Part shown: positions 1 to 11,112 of the stretch, piece by piece
Layout of the letters: every line of letters starts with the position of its first letter
Numbering within the stretch: position 1 is the first letter of the stretch
From: Adiantum capillus-veneris
Taxonomy: Eukaryota > Streptophyta > Polypodiopsida > Polypodiales > Pteridaceae
Assembly (NCBI GenBank): GCA_014529385.2
Contig: CM043945.1
Location: 145,311,741 to 145,375,740, forward strand
Direction: 5' to 3'
Length of the DNA: 64,000 nucleotides
Notes under the pieces: generated by a model
What the model was told of the DNA's origin: nothing
Database searches by the model: none
What the model saw: only the letters and a program-made list of their open reading frames with translations
Translations under genes and position numbers: made by a program

Positions 1-126
1 GGTAGACAGCGAGAGAGCAGGCGAGTCTCTTTTGCCTATGGGTTGCAAGATGCTTTGCATGGAGTGCAGAGTAGTGAGCTCGTTGTGCACACAGTTGGGG
101 CACGACTTGAGTAGTCACACAGAGAG

Positions 127-333
127 GTGACAGAGTCAGACATGCATGCTTTGCTAGTGACTGAGCAAAGCAGAGACTCAGTTGTGCGAGATACTTCTAT
201 GCAGGATAGACAGGTAGAGCGGTCTTGCTCTAGGGAGTCACAACAGGAGGACGTTGTGCAAGAGTCTATGCATACGGAGTTAGAGCATGAGAGCTCTAGT
301 GAGTCACAACAGATTGAGTGGTCATGTTTGTAG
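127..333 (+). pseudogene. Internal ORF remnant of the deletion-type copia element
   Basis: A 68-residue Ser/Glu/Gln-rich stretch with repeated SRESQQ / SESQQ segments. I recognise no domain. It occupies the place where the related element at 23493-26591 has an acidic linker between protease and RT-tail remnants. It is probably a leftover of the polyprotein and not a gene of its own. Confidence 0.3.
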
Positions 334-510
334 TGGATGATTGCAGAGGAGACTGAGATGGCAGCGATTATGCAGTCATTCCTTTCTATGCTCGACAGTG
401 AGCATGGAGATATAGTTGTGCAGGATATATCTTCCAGCAGACACCTAGAGCAGCTGGTTTGCTCTGAGGTTGCACGACAGGTTGATGCGTCTTTTGTGGA
501 CAGTTAGGAG

Positions 511-861
511 ATGCATGTGGCTGACACGCCTTGCCAGTCAGAGATGCCTATTGCCAGGGATATATATGTTGATGCATGCTCCGTAGAGCTAGCAAGGTCC
601 GCTAGCATTGCATCGGCATTCGGTGGTCTCATGTATGAGATGTTGATCTTGAGACCGGATATCGCAGCTGCAGTGGGAGCATTTGAAGTTGGGGTTGTCA
701 GTTGTTTGTTGACTGATGATGGCATAGTGCATGAGGGAGATATGCAGGTATTGCGTACATACTTGCAGTACGTGTTCGGTACGTCTGGTGGTGTATGGAC
801 TTACACGGGAGCAGGACAACCAGATGCACACGATCACAGCCAGCCAGTGGGCATCAGTTGA
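511..861 (+). pseudogene. Copia RT C-terminal tail remnant
   Basis: Residues 30-95 keep the skeleton of the copia segment that follows the RT catalytic core: an SAFGGLMYEM block in place of the usual GSLMYAM, then a RPDIAAAVGAFEVGVVS block in place of RPDIA-AVGVVSRFM, and a short TYLQYVFGT in place of RYLKGT. The palm with YVDD is absent upstream. The same truncated tail occurs at 25900-26165, so the deletion seems to be a family trait and not damage unique to this copy. Confidence 0.55.
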
Positions 862-930
862 GAGCGGTTTTCTCTCGCCTTTTGTAGTCTTTAGACTAGG
901 TTCTCTTGCTTAAAGGCACAATCGCCTTTA

Positions 931-1113
931 AGTGGGAGGTTGTTGGGGTATAGGCGCCTGTGCCTTGCCCGGCCGCCCAGAGTCTGGGCGCCCACTGACT
1001 TGTATACCTTATACATAGCATAAGTGTATAGGGGGCTGCTTACTCTTTGAGTCTCCCCACCCATATCTGTGTCGTGTGTCTCCTTCTCTCTCTCACTCTT
1101 TGTCTGTGGTGCT
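931..1113 (+). repeat. Polypurine tract and partial 3' LTR
   Basis: The polypurine tract is at 931-939 and the LTR starts TGTTGGGG at 941. It resembles the LTR at 26251 in layout: GCCTGTGC and GCCCGGCCGCC blocks, a short TATA-like ATACCTTATACATA stretch, a GTGTCGTG block and a CT-rich end. The 3' edge is not resolved, because integrase coding sequence of another copia element appears by about 1138. Confidence 0.5.
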
Positions 1114-1137
1114 CCCCGATCCCCTTCATTGGATAGG

Positions 1138-2060
1138 GGAGTTTCAGAAGAGGCATGGATAGGTAAACCGGTGAATTATGCATTTCTCAAAGTGTTTGGG
1201 TGTGAGGCTTTCATGCACATAGATAGAAGCCTAAGATCAAAGCTAGATGCAAAGTCCAAAAAGTGTTTCTTCATTGGCTATGGAGAAGGTGACTTTGGGT
1301 ATCGCCTATGGAATCTTGAAGATGGTAAAATCTTAAGGAGTAGGGATGTAATTTTTAATGAACAAAATATGTACAAAGATTACTTGGAAAGAAATCAAAC
1401 AAAAGAAACAGGTGATGAGTACATGGAGCTTGAGGACGGTGAAGACTCAAGGACTGCAAACGGTGACAATGTGCAACAACGTCAACCAAATGAGAAGCCT
1501 CAACCTATTCCCGGAAGATCTACAAGAGCAAGTAGACCTCCAGAAAGGTTTGTTCCTTCCTTCAACCATCTCTTGATCTCAGATTCTGGAGAGCCGAAAT
1601 CATACGAAGAAGCTATGCAACATGAATCCAAAGAAGAATGGACGAAGAGCATGCAAGTGGAGATGGACTCACTACATCGCAACCAAACATGGGAATTGGT
1701 TGAGTTGCCTAAAGGTAAGCGGCACTTCAAAACAAATGGGTGTACAAGGTGAAGGAAGAAGAAGGTGGGAAGAAAAGGTACAAGTCTAGGCTTGTGGTAA
1801 AAGGGTTTTCTCAAAAGAAAGGTATTGACTTCAATGAAATATTTTCTCCTGTTGTAAAAATGAACTCAATTAGGCTTGTCTTAAGCCTCGTGGCTGCTCA
1901 TGATTTAAATCTCGAGCAAATGGATGTAAACACGGCATTCCCTCACGGTGACTTAGAGGAAGAAATCTACATGCTTCAACCAAAGGAGTATGAAGTAAAA
2001 GGTAAGGAGGAAATGGTTTGCAGATTAAAGAAGAGCTTGTATGGTTTAAAGCAAGCATAA
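1138..2060 (+). pseudogene. Copia integrase C-terminus and RT N-terminus
   Basis: The first frame (to 1752) carries the integrase tail (VFGCEAFMH, FIGYGEGDFGYRLWN) and the acidic linker. It then enters the RT with the conserved EEWTKSMQVEMDSL and NQTWELVELPKGK blocks. Around 1735-1745 the reading moves to a second frame, which continues with RLVVKGFSQKKGIDFNEIFSPV, the QMDVNTAFPHGDLEEEIYM block and SLYGLKQA. A TAA at 2058-2060 sits where the family normally has Pro or Ser before RQWY. At least one indel and one nonsense mutation are present. Confidence 0.9.
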
Positions 2061-2072
2061 AGACAATGGTAC

Positions 2073-3142
2073 TTGAAGTTTGATCGATGGATGTTGGATC
2101 ATGGATTCACAAGATGCAACTCGAATCACTGCGTCTACACGAAGAATTTGGGAGATGGGAAATTCATCATCCTAATGTTGTATGTTGATGAAATGTTGAT
2201 TGCAAGTGCTAACATGCAGGACATCAAAGACCTAAAAGAGGAGCTGTCTAAATCTTTTTCAATGAAAGATTTAGGTGCTGCAAAGAGGATACTTGGTATG
2301 AAAATATCAAGGGACAGGACAAAGAAGACAATAAAGCTATCTCAAGAAGATTACATCAAGAAGCTACTAGAAAGGTTTGCAATGCAAAATGCAAAACCAG
2401 TTTCTACACCTTTGGCTGGTCACTTTAAACTAACGAAGGATATGTGTCCAAAGATACAAGAGGAGATAGCCTATATGTCTAAAGTTCCATATGCTGCGGC
2501 GGTAGTTTCTCTAATGTATGCTATGATCTGGACAAGGCCAGACATTGCACATGCAGTGGGAGTTGTGAGTAGGTTCATGGACAACCCAAGTAAAGAGCAT
2601 TGGCAAGCTGTGAAGTGGATACTTAGGTATCTAAAAGGGACAATAACAAATGCTTTGTATTTTGGAGGAATTGATATTTTTCTTCAAGGGTATGCTGATG
2701 CAGATATGGCAGGTGACAAGATACTCGAAGAAGCACTACGGGCTATGTATTCACAGTTGGAGGCACAACAATAAGCTGGGCTTCAATGTTGCAGAAAGTG
2801 GTCTCACTTTCTACCACGGAAGCAGAGTATGTAGCAATGACGGAGGCAAGCAAAGAAATTCTGTGGCTTCACAGATTCTTAGAAGAGCTTGGATTCAAAC
2901 AAGAAAATTGTGTCTTGTACAGTGATAGCCAAAGCGCTATTCATCTTGCGAAGAACTCAGCCTTTCATTCAAGGACAAAGCACATTGAGGTGAGATATCA
3001 CTTCAAACGCACTCTTTTGGAAGAGGGACAACTAAAGATAGGAAAGGTGCATACAAGTGAAAATCTTGCAGACATGTTTACAAAGGTGGTCAACAAGGAG
3101 AAGTTGAGCTTTTGCTCATCTTCAATCGGCATTCAAGGATAA
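2073..3142 (+). pseudogene. Copia RT core and RNase H, catalytic motif altered to YVDE
   Basis: RT palm and thumb: FDRWMLDHGF, the catalytic strand LYVDEMLIAS (codons at 2181-2192), FSMKDLGAAKRILGM, then RPDIAHAVGVVSRFM and RYLKGT. The usual YVDD has become YVDE, losing a metal-binding Asp. RNase H starts [12 protein letters not shown] frameshift near 2725 moves it to the frame of 2786-3142 ([37 protein letters not shown]), which retains the family's Glu and Asp positions. The ORF ends with a normal stop shortly before the polypurine tract. Confidence 0.9.
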
Positions 3143-3190
3143 GAAGCCATGATGGAAAGCAGTCACAGGTTTGGTTTGGAGATCAGTCTC

Positions 3191-3201
3191 CAAGTGGGAG
3201 A
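3191..3201 (+). other. Polypurine tract of the copia element
   Basis: CAAGTGGGAGA lies directly before the 3' LTR and fits the plant copia plus-strand primer consensus AAGTGGGAGAT. Confidence 0.8.
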
Positions 3202-3469
3202 TTTTTAAGTATGGAGCCTGATTTACCCCTTGTAATTTTCTGTGGTAAAAGAGCACATTTGTAAGACCCCCACTATGAGGAGAAGCCATTGTGCGTGAAG
3301 GAAAATCAGTCGCCAGAAACCAAAATTTTCACGGCCAAAAAATCAGGGGCAGCTTTAGGGGCCTCGGGGGCGGAACGAGATTTTTTTTTCCCTCGGCGGA
3401 ATATTTCTTTTCGCTGGAATATTATGGCCGGCCGGCGGCTGGAAAGTGGTCGAAAATCGATCGGTCAGT

Positions 3470-3531
3470 TGGCCGGTGGCCGGTAGTCAATGGCCGGTGG
3501 CCGATGATTGGAAGTCAATGGCCGGTGGCCG
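3470..3531 (+). repeat. Three GC-rich U3 repeats
   Basis: TGGCCGGTGGCCG occurs at 3470, 3491 and 3519. The last two are preceded by GTCAA. It sits about 130 bp before the TATA box in the LTR, where promoter repeats of retrotransposons usually lie. A regulatory role is inference. Confidence 0.6.
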
Positions 3532-3661
3532 AATTCAATAGCGGATTTGTCTACACAAGGGAGGCCACACATGGACAGATTGGAGGGTCCGATTTGGACT
3601 TATTCACACAAGGACGGCTACACATGGCTCCCTCTCATGAGAGAGGGTAGCCCTTTTGGCC

Positions 3662-3669
3662 TATAAAAG
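3662..3669 (+). promoter_or_regulatory. TATA box of the copia LTR
   Basis: TATAAAAG inside the LTR, upstream of the R-U5-like block, in the + orientation of the element. Confidence 0.6.
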
Positions 3670-3981
3670 GAGGCCATTTCTACACACATTTCATAGTGTC
3701 AAGTTGATGCAACAAGGTGAGTGTGAGGTGGTGAGAGTGAAGCAAGCCGGGAGCTCCATTAAGGGTATAATCCGTTTGTAAACTACTTCTTGTTTTGAAG
3801 TACTAAAGCCATTGAGTGGCTGCTTTCCCATGGACGTAGCCCACATTGGGTGAACCACGTATATCGTGTGTACTCTCTCTCTCTCTCTCTCTCTACTCTA
3901 TAATCTCGTGTATGTAAATCTGTCTCTCTCCATTAAGTAATCTACTCAATTATCTATTTAGCTACGTCTTATTTCCTAACA

Positions 3982-5570
<1,589 letters not shown>

Positions 5571-5860
5571 AGAGAGAGATTTTCATCGAGTATTTTCTTG
5601 CTACAGCCACATCGAAGACCCACAGTACACCAAATTTCATAGATATGATCCTTATTAGTCCATGAACAATTGTGTGTGGTCACATCTACACAAAAACACT
5701 CACAAGAATAGAATCAAACAAATTTGAGAAGGGATTTTTGGGAACTGACAGACCACTTTTGGGAGGGTTAACCAAGTCGAATTTCACAAGCAAGTTCCTA
5801 GGAATGTCCAAAATTGCTAGCAAAATCAAGCCATACCATCACATTCTGAAAATGGGGTGG

Positions 5861-5880
5861 AACATGGATCGTGATCCATG
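5861..5880. repeat. Palindrome copy 1
   Basis: AACATGGATCGTGATCCATG. One mismatch within the 16-bp palindromic core. Confidence 0.8.
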
Positions 5881-5974
5881 CCGCCCCACCTCAATTTGCA
5901 AATTTGAGTGGTGCAAAATGAAGTTGAGGAAAATGCCTATCCACTGTAGCAATCACAAAAAACATTTGTAGGTG

Positions 5975-5994
5975 AACATGGATGGCGATCCATG
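5975..5994. repeat. Palindrome copy 2
   Basis: AACATGGATGGCGATCCATG. One base of the palindromic core is changed. Confidence 0.8.
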
Positions 5995-6247
5995 ATCCCC
6001 AACTTGTCCAAACAAAAAAAATGTGGTATAGTCAGTTTGAAAATTCCTTGGGGAGTGTGACCTACAAATTTAGTATGAAATGGACATGGGGATCACCAAA
6101 AACCAAGTAAAATTGGGATTTCACTCACCAAATGGTTTTTTTGACCCACATATGAAAAAAGTGCTCCGATTCTAGAAAAAAGTGCACCAATAGCTTAAGG
6201 AACAAGCCAAGAAACTACCCTTGAAGTTTTGTCCAATTTGGGTTTAG

Positions 6248-6267
6248 AACATAGATCGCAATCCATG
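6248..6267. repeat. Palindrome copy 3
   Basis: AACATAGATCGCAATCCATG, followed by ACCCCC. Two changes from the symmetric form. Confidence 0.75.
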
Positions 6268-6794
6268 ACCCCCAGATGCAGATTTTGTTAGAATTTTTTG
6301 CAAGGTGTGTATACAGGCTAAGAATTGTGCAATGTGCCAAAACTTCAGTTTTTGGACATATAAAGTGCTTCATTTTTCAAGTTCAACAACGTCAGAGTGA
6401 TAGAGACTGAAAGTGTGGTTTTGGTCAAAGTGCGAAGTCTAGAGAATTTGTGAACTAGTGTCAACTCAGGAAAAGCCTAAAATTGCCTTGAAAGTGGGCC
6501 AAACTTTCCAGGGAGACTAAAGGGGTCAAAGTGACTCCAATTGGGCCAGAAACCAACAGAGAGCTCAAATTTGGGCACTACTTCGATTCCAAATCATCAA
6601 AAGAGAAAAATCCCAATAGATTGATCACAATGATTGATCAAAGTGGCTAACCAAAACCAAATATGGCAAACTTGAAAGAAATTGGGCCATAACTTGGGAA
6701 ATTGGGGAAACTTGGGAAAAACTTGTCCAAATTTGAAAATAACTTCACCAATGTGTTAGGATATGCTACAGAAACATGTACCCCAAGTTTGCAG

Positions 6795-6814
6795 AACATG
6801 GATCGCGATCCATG
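6795..6814. repeat. Palindrome copy 4 (perfect)
   Basis: AACATGGATCGCGATCCATG, followed by ACCCC. ATGGATCG followed by its exact reverse complement gives a perfect 16-bp core. Confidence 0.85.
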
Positions 6815-7065
6815 ACCCCTTGTAAACTTTCCAAACTAGAATCATACCTTCAGGTCCCAATTGCCAAGAATGACTTGACCCTAGAGTTTCAAGCCATTTG
6901 GACTTCAAAACTCTAGCCAAAATACCAAAATTCTCTAAGTCTGAGAAAATTTCCAAAAGTGGCATAAATTTGCACCCAATGATCCAAATTCCAAAAGAAG
7001 TGAACCATAGCATCCCCAAAGCATGCTTTATTAGATGGTATCACTCGAATTCCAATATGTGTTCC

Positions 7066-7085
7066 AACATGGATCCCAATCCATG
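7066..7085. repeat. Palindrome copy 5
   Basis: AACATGGATCCCAATCCATG, followed by ACCCCC. Outer arms are kept and the centre is changed. Confidence 0.75.
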
Positions 7086-7259
7086 ACCCCCTAAGCCAAA
7101 TCCCACATGTAACCATATGATCTAGTGCTTGTAGTTGTTCTAGATGCACTAGTGAAGTTTGGCCTTATTTTGATCAAGTTATTTTCATTTTTCATTTTAT
7201 GGTCAAGTTTGCATTCTTTTGACTTTGTTGACAACTTTCTGGCCAATTGCAGGAGCTAA

Positions 7260-7600
7260 TTGAAGGATTTTTTTATGAGAAATGCCTTGCAGATGACCAA
7301 GAAAGCAGTGGGAGGTCCCCCCTACCAGGTGGTGATCTCCTCTAATGAGAAAGCTCACATCTTGGAGGAGGATTTGGCAAAGATTCCAGCTAACATCTTG
7401 ATTGGGAGATTTCAAGCAATTGATGGCACGAAAGTAAAGACAACCATATTATCAAAATAACATACTTTTTCTGTTTTAGACTTCTCAAACTCTTCAATGG
7501 ACAGAGGCCCCTAGACCCCTTGGATTTCTTGGACACCTTTGATGCAGCTATTATAAACTTCCTTTTATTGTGCCCATTCTATGTGTGCATTTGCATGTGT
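7260..7600. other. Unassigned DNA with a short unrecognised ORF
   Basis: A 66-codon ORF (+, 7260-7460) begins MKDFFMRNALQMTKK and contains a KIPANILIGRF segment. I recognise no domain and there is no supporting context. It could be an exon remnant or chance. Confidence 0.25.
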
Positions 7601-7609
7601 AGTGGCAAG

Positions 7610-8398
7610 CACGTGAGTATTATGCAGTGTTTTCTCATCGGGATCGTCTTGTATATGACTTGCACTATAGCCTCCTCAAGCGTCTTGGGGTCTTGAGTCC
7701 TGACATGCTTCTTAAGCTCTATTGCAGCCCACAAATAAACCCACACACTTGCCAAAAGGTATCTAACCTCTCCAGGTTGAGAATGACATCATAATAGTGC
7801 GAGATATACTCCAACAATGTTGACCCATATAACACTTATCCCAACTAGACCAATTTCTGTCCACTTCGTTTGTGGACAATTTTTTTTTCTAAGTACAATC
7901 TCAAAGGTTGCCCAAGTTTGTTGTATGATGCCCTTCTCCTTGAGAGACATCCACCGTTTGTAGGCCTTGCCTTTTAGTGTCAGACTTGTTTGGAATGCCT
8001 TGACTGCATCCGGAGTGCGTCTAAGATTGTGAATCCCATCCCATCTTTTGAGGATTATATTCACTGTATTTTTGTTGCATTCTCTCTCCTCTCCCCTAAA
8101 AATCAGTGGGTTTTCCACCTCTTCTTGGGTAATAAGAATGCAAAATTTTTGGATTGGAACCCTGGCCTTCATTGGAGCCTTGCTCCTTCATATGCATGCC
8201 AATAGAGCCCTTAGTTTGCTGTTGCATATATTGCACTACTAAATCTGATAATCTAGTGACATTTTCATTTAAGCATGCAAACTTATTCTCTAACAAAGAC
8301 ATGCGTGTTTGTAGTGCGTGAAACTCTTGTATGTCAAGCAACTCATAGCCATCATCCGACCCTGATGTTGTGCGGGTACCCTCCCCGAGAGTATCCAA
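7610..8398 (-). pseudogene. Ty3/gypsy gag remnant
   Basis: The N-terminal frame (8398-8096) has a coiled-coil-like stretch (QTRMSLLENKFACLNENV). After a frameshift near 8110, the next frame carries the retrotransposon gag core: RWDGIHNLRRTPDAVKAF, LTLKGKAYKRWMSLKEKG, TWATFEIVLRKK. After more damage, FICGL and TQDPKTLEEAIVQVIY continue the gag C-terminal helices between about 7790 and 7610. The pattern fits the Retrotrans_gag family. No zinc knuckle follows. It is clearly broken by several indels. Confidence 0.65.
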
Positions 8399-9070
8399 TT
8401 GTGGGGCAGCAACAAGTGGGACTGGTGCAAGATTTTCAAAATCGAAGGCATACCAATTTCCAAATCCATGGCGGTATGTGATGTGCTAGCAAGAGAAAAG
8501 ATAGTACCTTATCTCAAAAATTATTGGATGACAGTAGAAGAACAACCGCTATCAATAGATTGCTTGGCTGTTCCAAATCAAAACCGCCAATAGATGTTGT
8601 CCGTGCCAAAAGAAAGTCGTAGCTCTCTTTAAAATCACTTTGATGATTTACCAAATTTGCTTTAAAAATTGGTCGACTCATTGTTTGCTGAATCCGTATA
8701 TGTTACTAGACTAATTATGACTTTCAAAAACCATCCAAGACACACGTCTCCAATAGCTTGTGCAAAAGCATCAATTTGAAACCTTTGAGGAAGGCTCGGA
8801 TTCCTTGACGAGGCTAAGTACTTCTTTGGAATTTTGAGAGGAAATATGTAAATTGCGTAGAATTTTTGCCTCGGAGGATCCCCTCTCGCGTAGAGCTTTC
8901 AAATTTCCAATCTTCTCCTCAAATTACGAGTACGAAGGCTCCTCCTTGAGTTACCAATTGCTTGTTGATGTGTGCATGTGTGTACATGCATCCTAACTTA
9001 GCCAATTTCATGTGCTTTGAGTGCCCACTATATGAAGGAACAAAAAAACTAGCTTTGGCATGCTGCAAAC

Positions 9071-9073
<3 letters not shown>
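8399..9073. other. Leader region of the gag-only gypsy element
   Basis: Between PBS and gag on the minus strand. No ORF that I believe and no further motif seen apart from the adjacent GA tracts. Confidence 0.4.
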
Positions 9074-9127
<54 letters not shown>

Positions 9128-9185
9128 TGTGTTATCCAGGAGTGCTCCTCTAAGGGAGCTCCTGTGACAAGAAATTCTAGGCCAT

Positions 9186-9263
<78 letters not shown>

Positions 9264-9320
9264 GTCCAGGAGTGCTCCTCTAAGGGAGCTCATGTGAAAA
9301 ACAATACTAGGCCATCACAA
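9074..9320. repeat. Duplicated unit containing (GA)n tracts
   Basis: GA tracts at 9074-9125 and 9188-9261 are each followed by the same ~60-bp block (CCAGGAGTGCTCCTCTAAGG, then GAGCTC-TGTGA and CTAGGCCATCA). The pair is a tandem duplication of GA tract plus flank, with the GA lengths now different (about 52 and 73 bp). Confidence 0.85.
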
Positions 9321-9479
9321 GGTTGCAAAGCAAGAGAGCACTCAATTTGGTGTTGCTCAATTTTCCCCCCTTCCTTGATGCTAGCGGGCCTGCACACGGG
9401 ATGCTCAAGCCGAGCTTCATCTTCCCCAACCCTTCAATTGCATGAACATGCAAGTCATGCAGGACTAGAGGGACTTGAG

Positions 9480-9491
9480 GCTCTGATACCA
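9480..9491 (-). other. Primer binding site, tRNA-iMet type
   Basis: The minus strand reads TGGTATCAGAGC, the standard plant initiator tRNA-Met primer site. It sits one base from the end of the candidate LTR (9493). Confidence 0.7.
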
Positions 9492-9492
9492 T

Positions 9493-9906
9493 TGAGAGAC
9501 CTAGGGGAATGACTTCCAAGATCCATCTACCTACCACCCTATATAGGTTCTTTGGCTCATAGCTCTAACCCAGTTAAGGATCCCCAATCCACATTTAAGT
9601 ATCCTAGGACCTTGGTGTAGGTCTGTGACCCCCTAGGTTGACCCTTGGCCTTACAAAACGTGATGCTCATAGCACACATCAAAGAGGAGAGTAAATAGTT
9701 CTGAAAAAAAACTAAATACTTTCTACTACAATCACTTGCAAGCCTTGCTAAAACGTAATACAATGTGGAACATAAATCACATCTAGGTACAAACAATGAA
9801 ATATTTTTATTATGGGTACTTAGACTTCCTATATACATAAGAAACCATCCATTAATTTTGTTTAGGTGCACTTGTAACCTTAACAAGTCGTTCTAAGTAC
9901 CCAACA
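9493..9906 (-). repeat. Candidate 5' LTR of the gag-only gypsy element
   Basis: On the minus strand it starts TGTTGGGTAC at 9906 and ends TCTCTCA at 9493, next to the PBS. A TATA-like CTATATAGG lies on the minus strand near 9539-9547. The PBS-proximal end is well supported; the outer end is chosen from the TG...CA rule without a second copy. Confidence 0.55.
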
Positions 9907-10429
9907 AATTTTTTCCAATGAAATTGCTCTTGATATTACACACCAAGACTAAATAATTCAACTAGCACTTAGGGACTTTGTCGTGATACATAATTGAAAT
10001 AACATGCACGAGTGTTAGTCCCAAAGACTCATATTCTCCACATGTGGAATACGTCTCAATGATATCCTTCAAGTACGAGATGTACTTGTCTATGGAGATA
10101 ACTATGAGCACTTGATGAGATGAGTGAGAGGGATCCTCATAAACCTTGCTCCAATTTCGCTAAACCAAACTCCATGAGTTCCTAGACCACATTGCTTCCC
10201 TTGTGACAACATGTGCCAAACAAAACCCTACCATGTAGGTATATAACTGCATGATGCAGAAATGTATCAAGTACATTAATATCCCAAAATTCTTACTCCC
10301 ACATGACCTTGTCATGTATCTTAAGCGAAAATTGGACGAAAGCATTCCAACATATTCATCCCAATTGAAAAACTGAATCAAATCATATGTAGGAATGAAA
10401 TGAAACCAAAACATAGGCATATCCACTAC
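9907..10429. other. Unassigned DNA
   Basis: No recognisable coding or repeat feature. It lies between the LTR ending at 9906 and the truncated chromovirus internal region. Confidence 0.4.
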
Positions 10430-10540
10430 TCGGAGTTAAGTGCACTAGCTAAACTTGAAAGGTATAACCAAAAAAGTACAGCATGTAACTGGTAACCTTG
10501 GGTGTTGCCTTGGCAATCCATGTTAGATTTTAGGCCCCGT

Positions 10541-10698
10541 GGTTGAGTAACTTCGGCTTGCAAAGCAGGGTTGCCCATAGCATGCTGCAACCTAGCGACG
10601 AGATGATTCACAAACACGGGAGCATCATCATTAGCACCTTCATGTGCAAAATCAAAGCTATCAATGTTCATTCTACTCTCTTGATTATTGTCAGCCAT
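10541..10698 (-). pseudogene. Chromovirus gag N-terminus, start codon kept
   Basis: The reading begins with ATG at 10698-10696 (MADNNQESRMNIDSFDFAHE) and continues to HAMGNPALQAEVTQ, which matches the beginning of the right-hand gag ORF (QALGNPALQAEVTQ). It is cut after about 50 codons. It is useful because it shows the native gag start, which the right-hand copy has lost. Confidence 0.75.
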
Positions 10699-11099
10699 GT
10701 TAACAAAATTTATGTTTATACTTAGCATATGCTTTGGCAGTTCAAAACCTTAGTTGCCACTCCTCTTAGCCTTTGAAAATCGGTTCTTAAGTATCTACAC
10801 CCATGGCTCAAAGTGGTTAATTATAGAGAGTAGAGGAGTAGGTCTAACATAGCAGAGTTGCCAAGGGCTAGCTCCTTTCGGACTTCTTATGGCTCAATAA
10901 TGGTAAAGCCGTAGGCAAGTCTAAAAAGACTCCATTATTAAGTCCAAAGCTCCCGAGGTGTGCACCATCCCCCACATAGTGGGCTTAACAAAACCGATAT
11001 TAGATCCCAGTTCCACTTACTCTATTAAAATTAAAAACATCAACCATTGATAGGCTACTTAAGGACCTCTCTTCTTAAGCAAGAAAAGAGAAACCAAAT

Positions 11100-11111
11100 G
11101 CTCTGATACCA
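11100..11111 (-). other. Primer binding site next to the left LTR
   Basis: The minus strand reads TGGTATCAGAGC next to the left LTR end (11113), identical to the PBS at the right LTR. A PBS here means that the left LTR acts as a 5' LTR for the partial second unit. Confidence 0.85.
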
Positions 11112-11112
11112 A

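Larger units (their letters stand above)
1..1113 (+). mobile_element. 3' end of a deletion-type copia element (internal remnant plus partial 3' LTR)
   Basis: The internal remnant (1-930) matches in layout the end of the complete small element at 23493-26591. Both have a stretch ending in a short, decayed copia RT tail, then a purine tract AGTGGGAG and an LTR. The start of the window (about 17-55) resembles 25548-25585, just after the protease remnant of that element. No integrase or RT core lies between, so both copies look like one non-autonomous lineage. The 5' part is outside the window. The 3' LTR (from 941) runs into a different copia element near 1113-1138, so its end is lost. The assignment rests on eye alignment. 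Confidence 0.6.
1138..3981 (+). mobile_element. 5'-truncated Ty1/copia retrotransposon with 3' LTR
   Basis: The element begins inside the integrase C-terminal region (SEEAWIGKPV, then FLKVFGCEAF) and runs through RT and RNase H to a polypurine tract and a ~780-bp LTR. Order IN-RT-RH is diagnostic for Ty1/copia. Frameshifts near 1740 and 2720, an in-frame stop at 2058-2060 and a changed RT catalytic motif show it is dead. The 5' LTR, gag, protease and most of the integrase are missing. Confidence 0.9.
3203..3981 (+). repeat. 3' LTR of the copia element
   Basis: The LTR should start TGTTAAG; here it reads TTTTTAAG, so the terminal TG is mutated. It ends in CTAACA at 3981. Inside are a GC-rich repeated block (3470-3531), a TATA box at 3662-3669, a CT run at 3873-3894, and the block CATGGACGTAGCC with TGAACCACGTATATC that is common in the R-U5 region of plant copia LTRs. 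There is no second LTR in the window to compare. Confidence 0.75.
7600..9906 (-). mobile_element. Decayed gypsy-like element: LTR, PBS, leader and gag only
   Basis: Reading on the minus strand: a candidate 414-bp LTR (9906-9493), a tRNA-iMet PBS (9491-9480), a leader containing two GA tracts, then a gag remnant (8398-7610). No protease or pol can be seen further left. It is either truncated near 7600 or a gag-only derivative. Confidence 0.6.
10541..11112 (-). mobile_element. Partial second internal region of the chromovirus
   Basis: Beyond the left LTR the sequence does not leave the element. It repeats the PBS (11100-11111), the leader and the first ~50 codons of gag found next to the right LTR. 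Identity with 17829-18190 is very high by eye. This gives the order (minus strand) LTR - internal - LTR - partial internal, the product expected from unequal recombination between copies. It breaks near 10540, where a short copia-LTR-like segment abuts. Confidence 0.8.
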
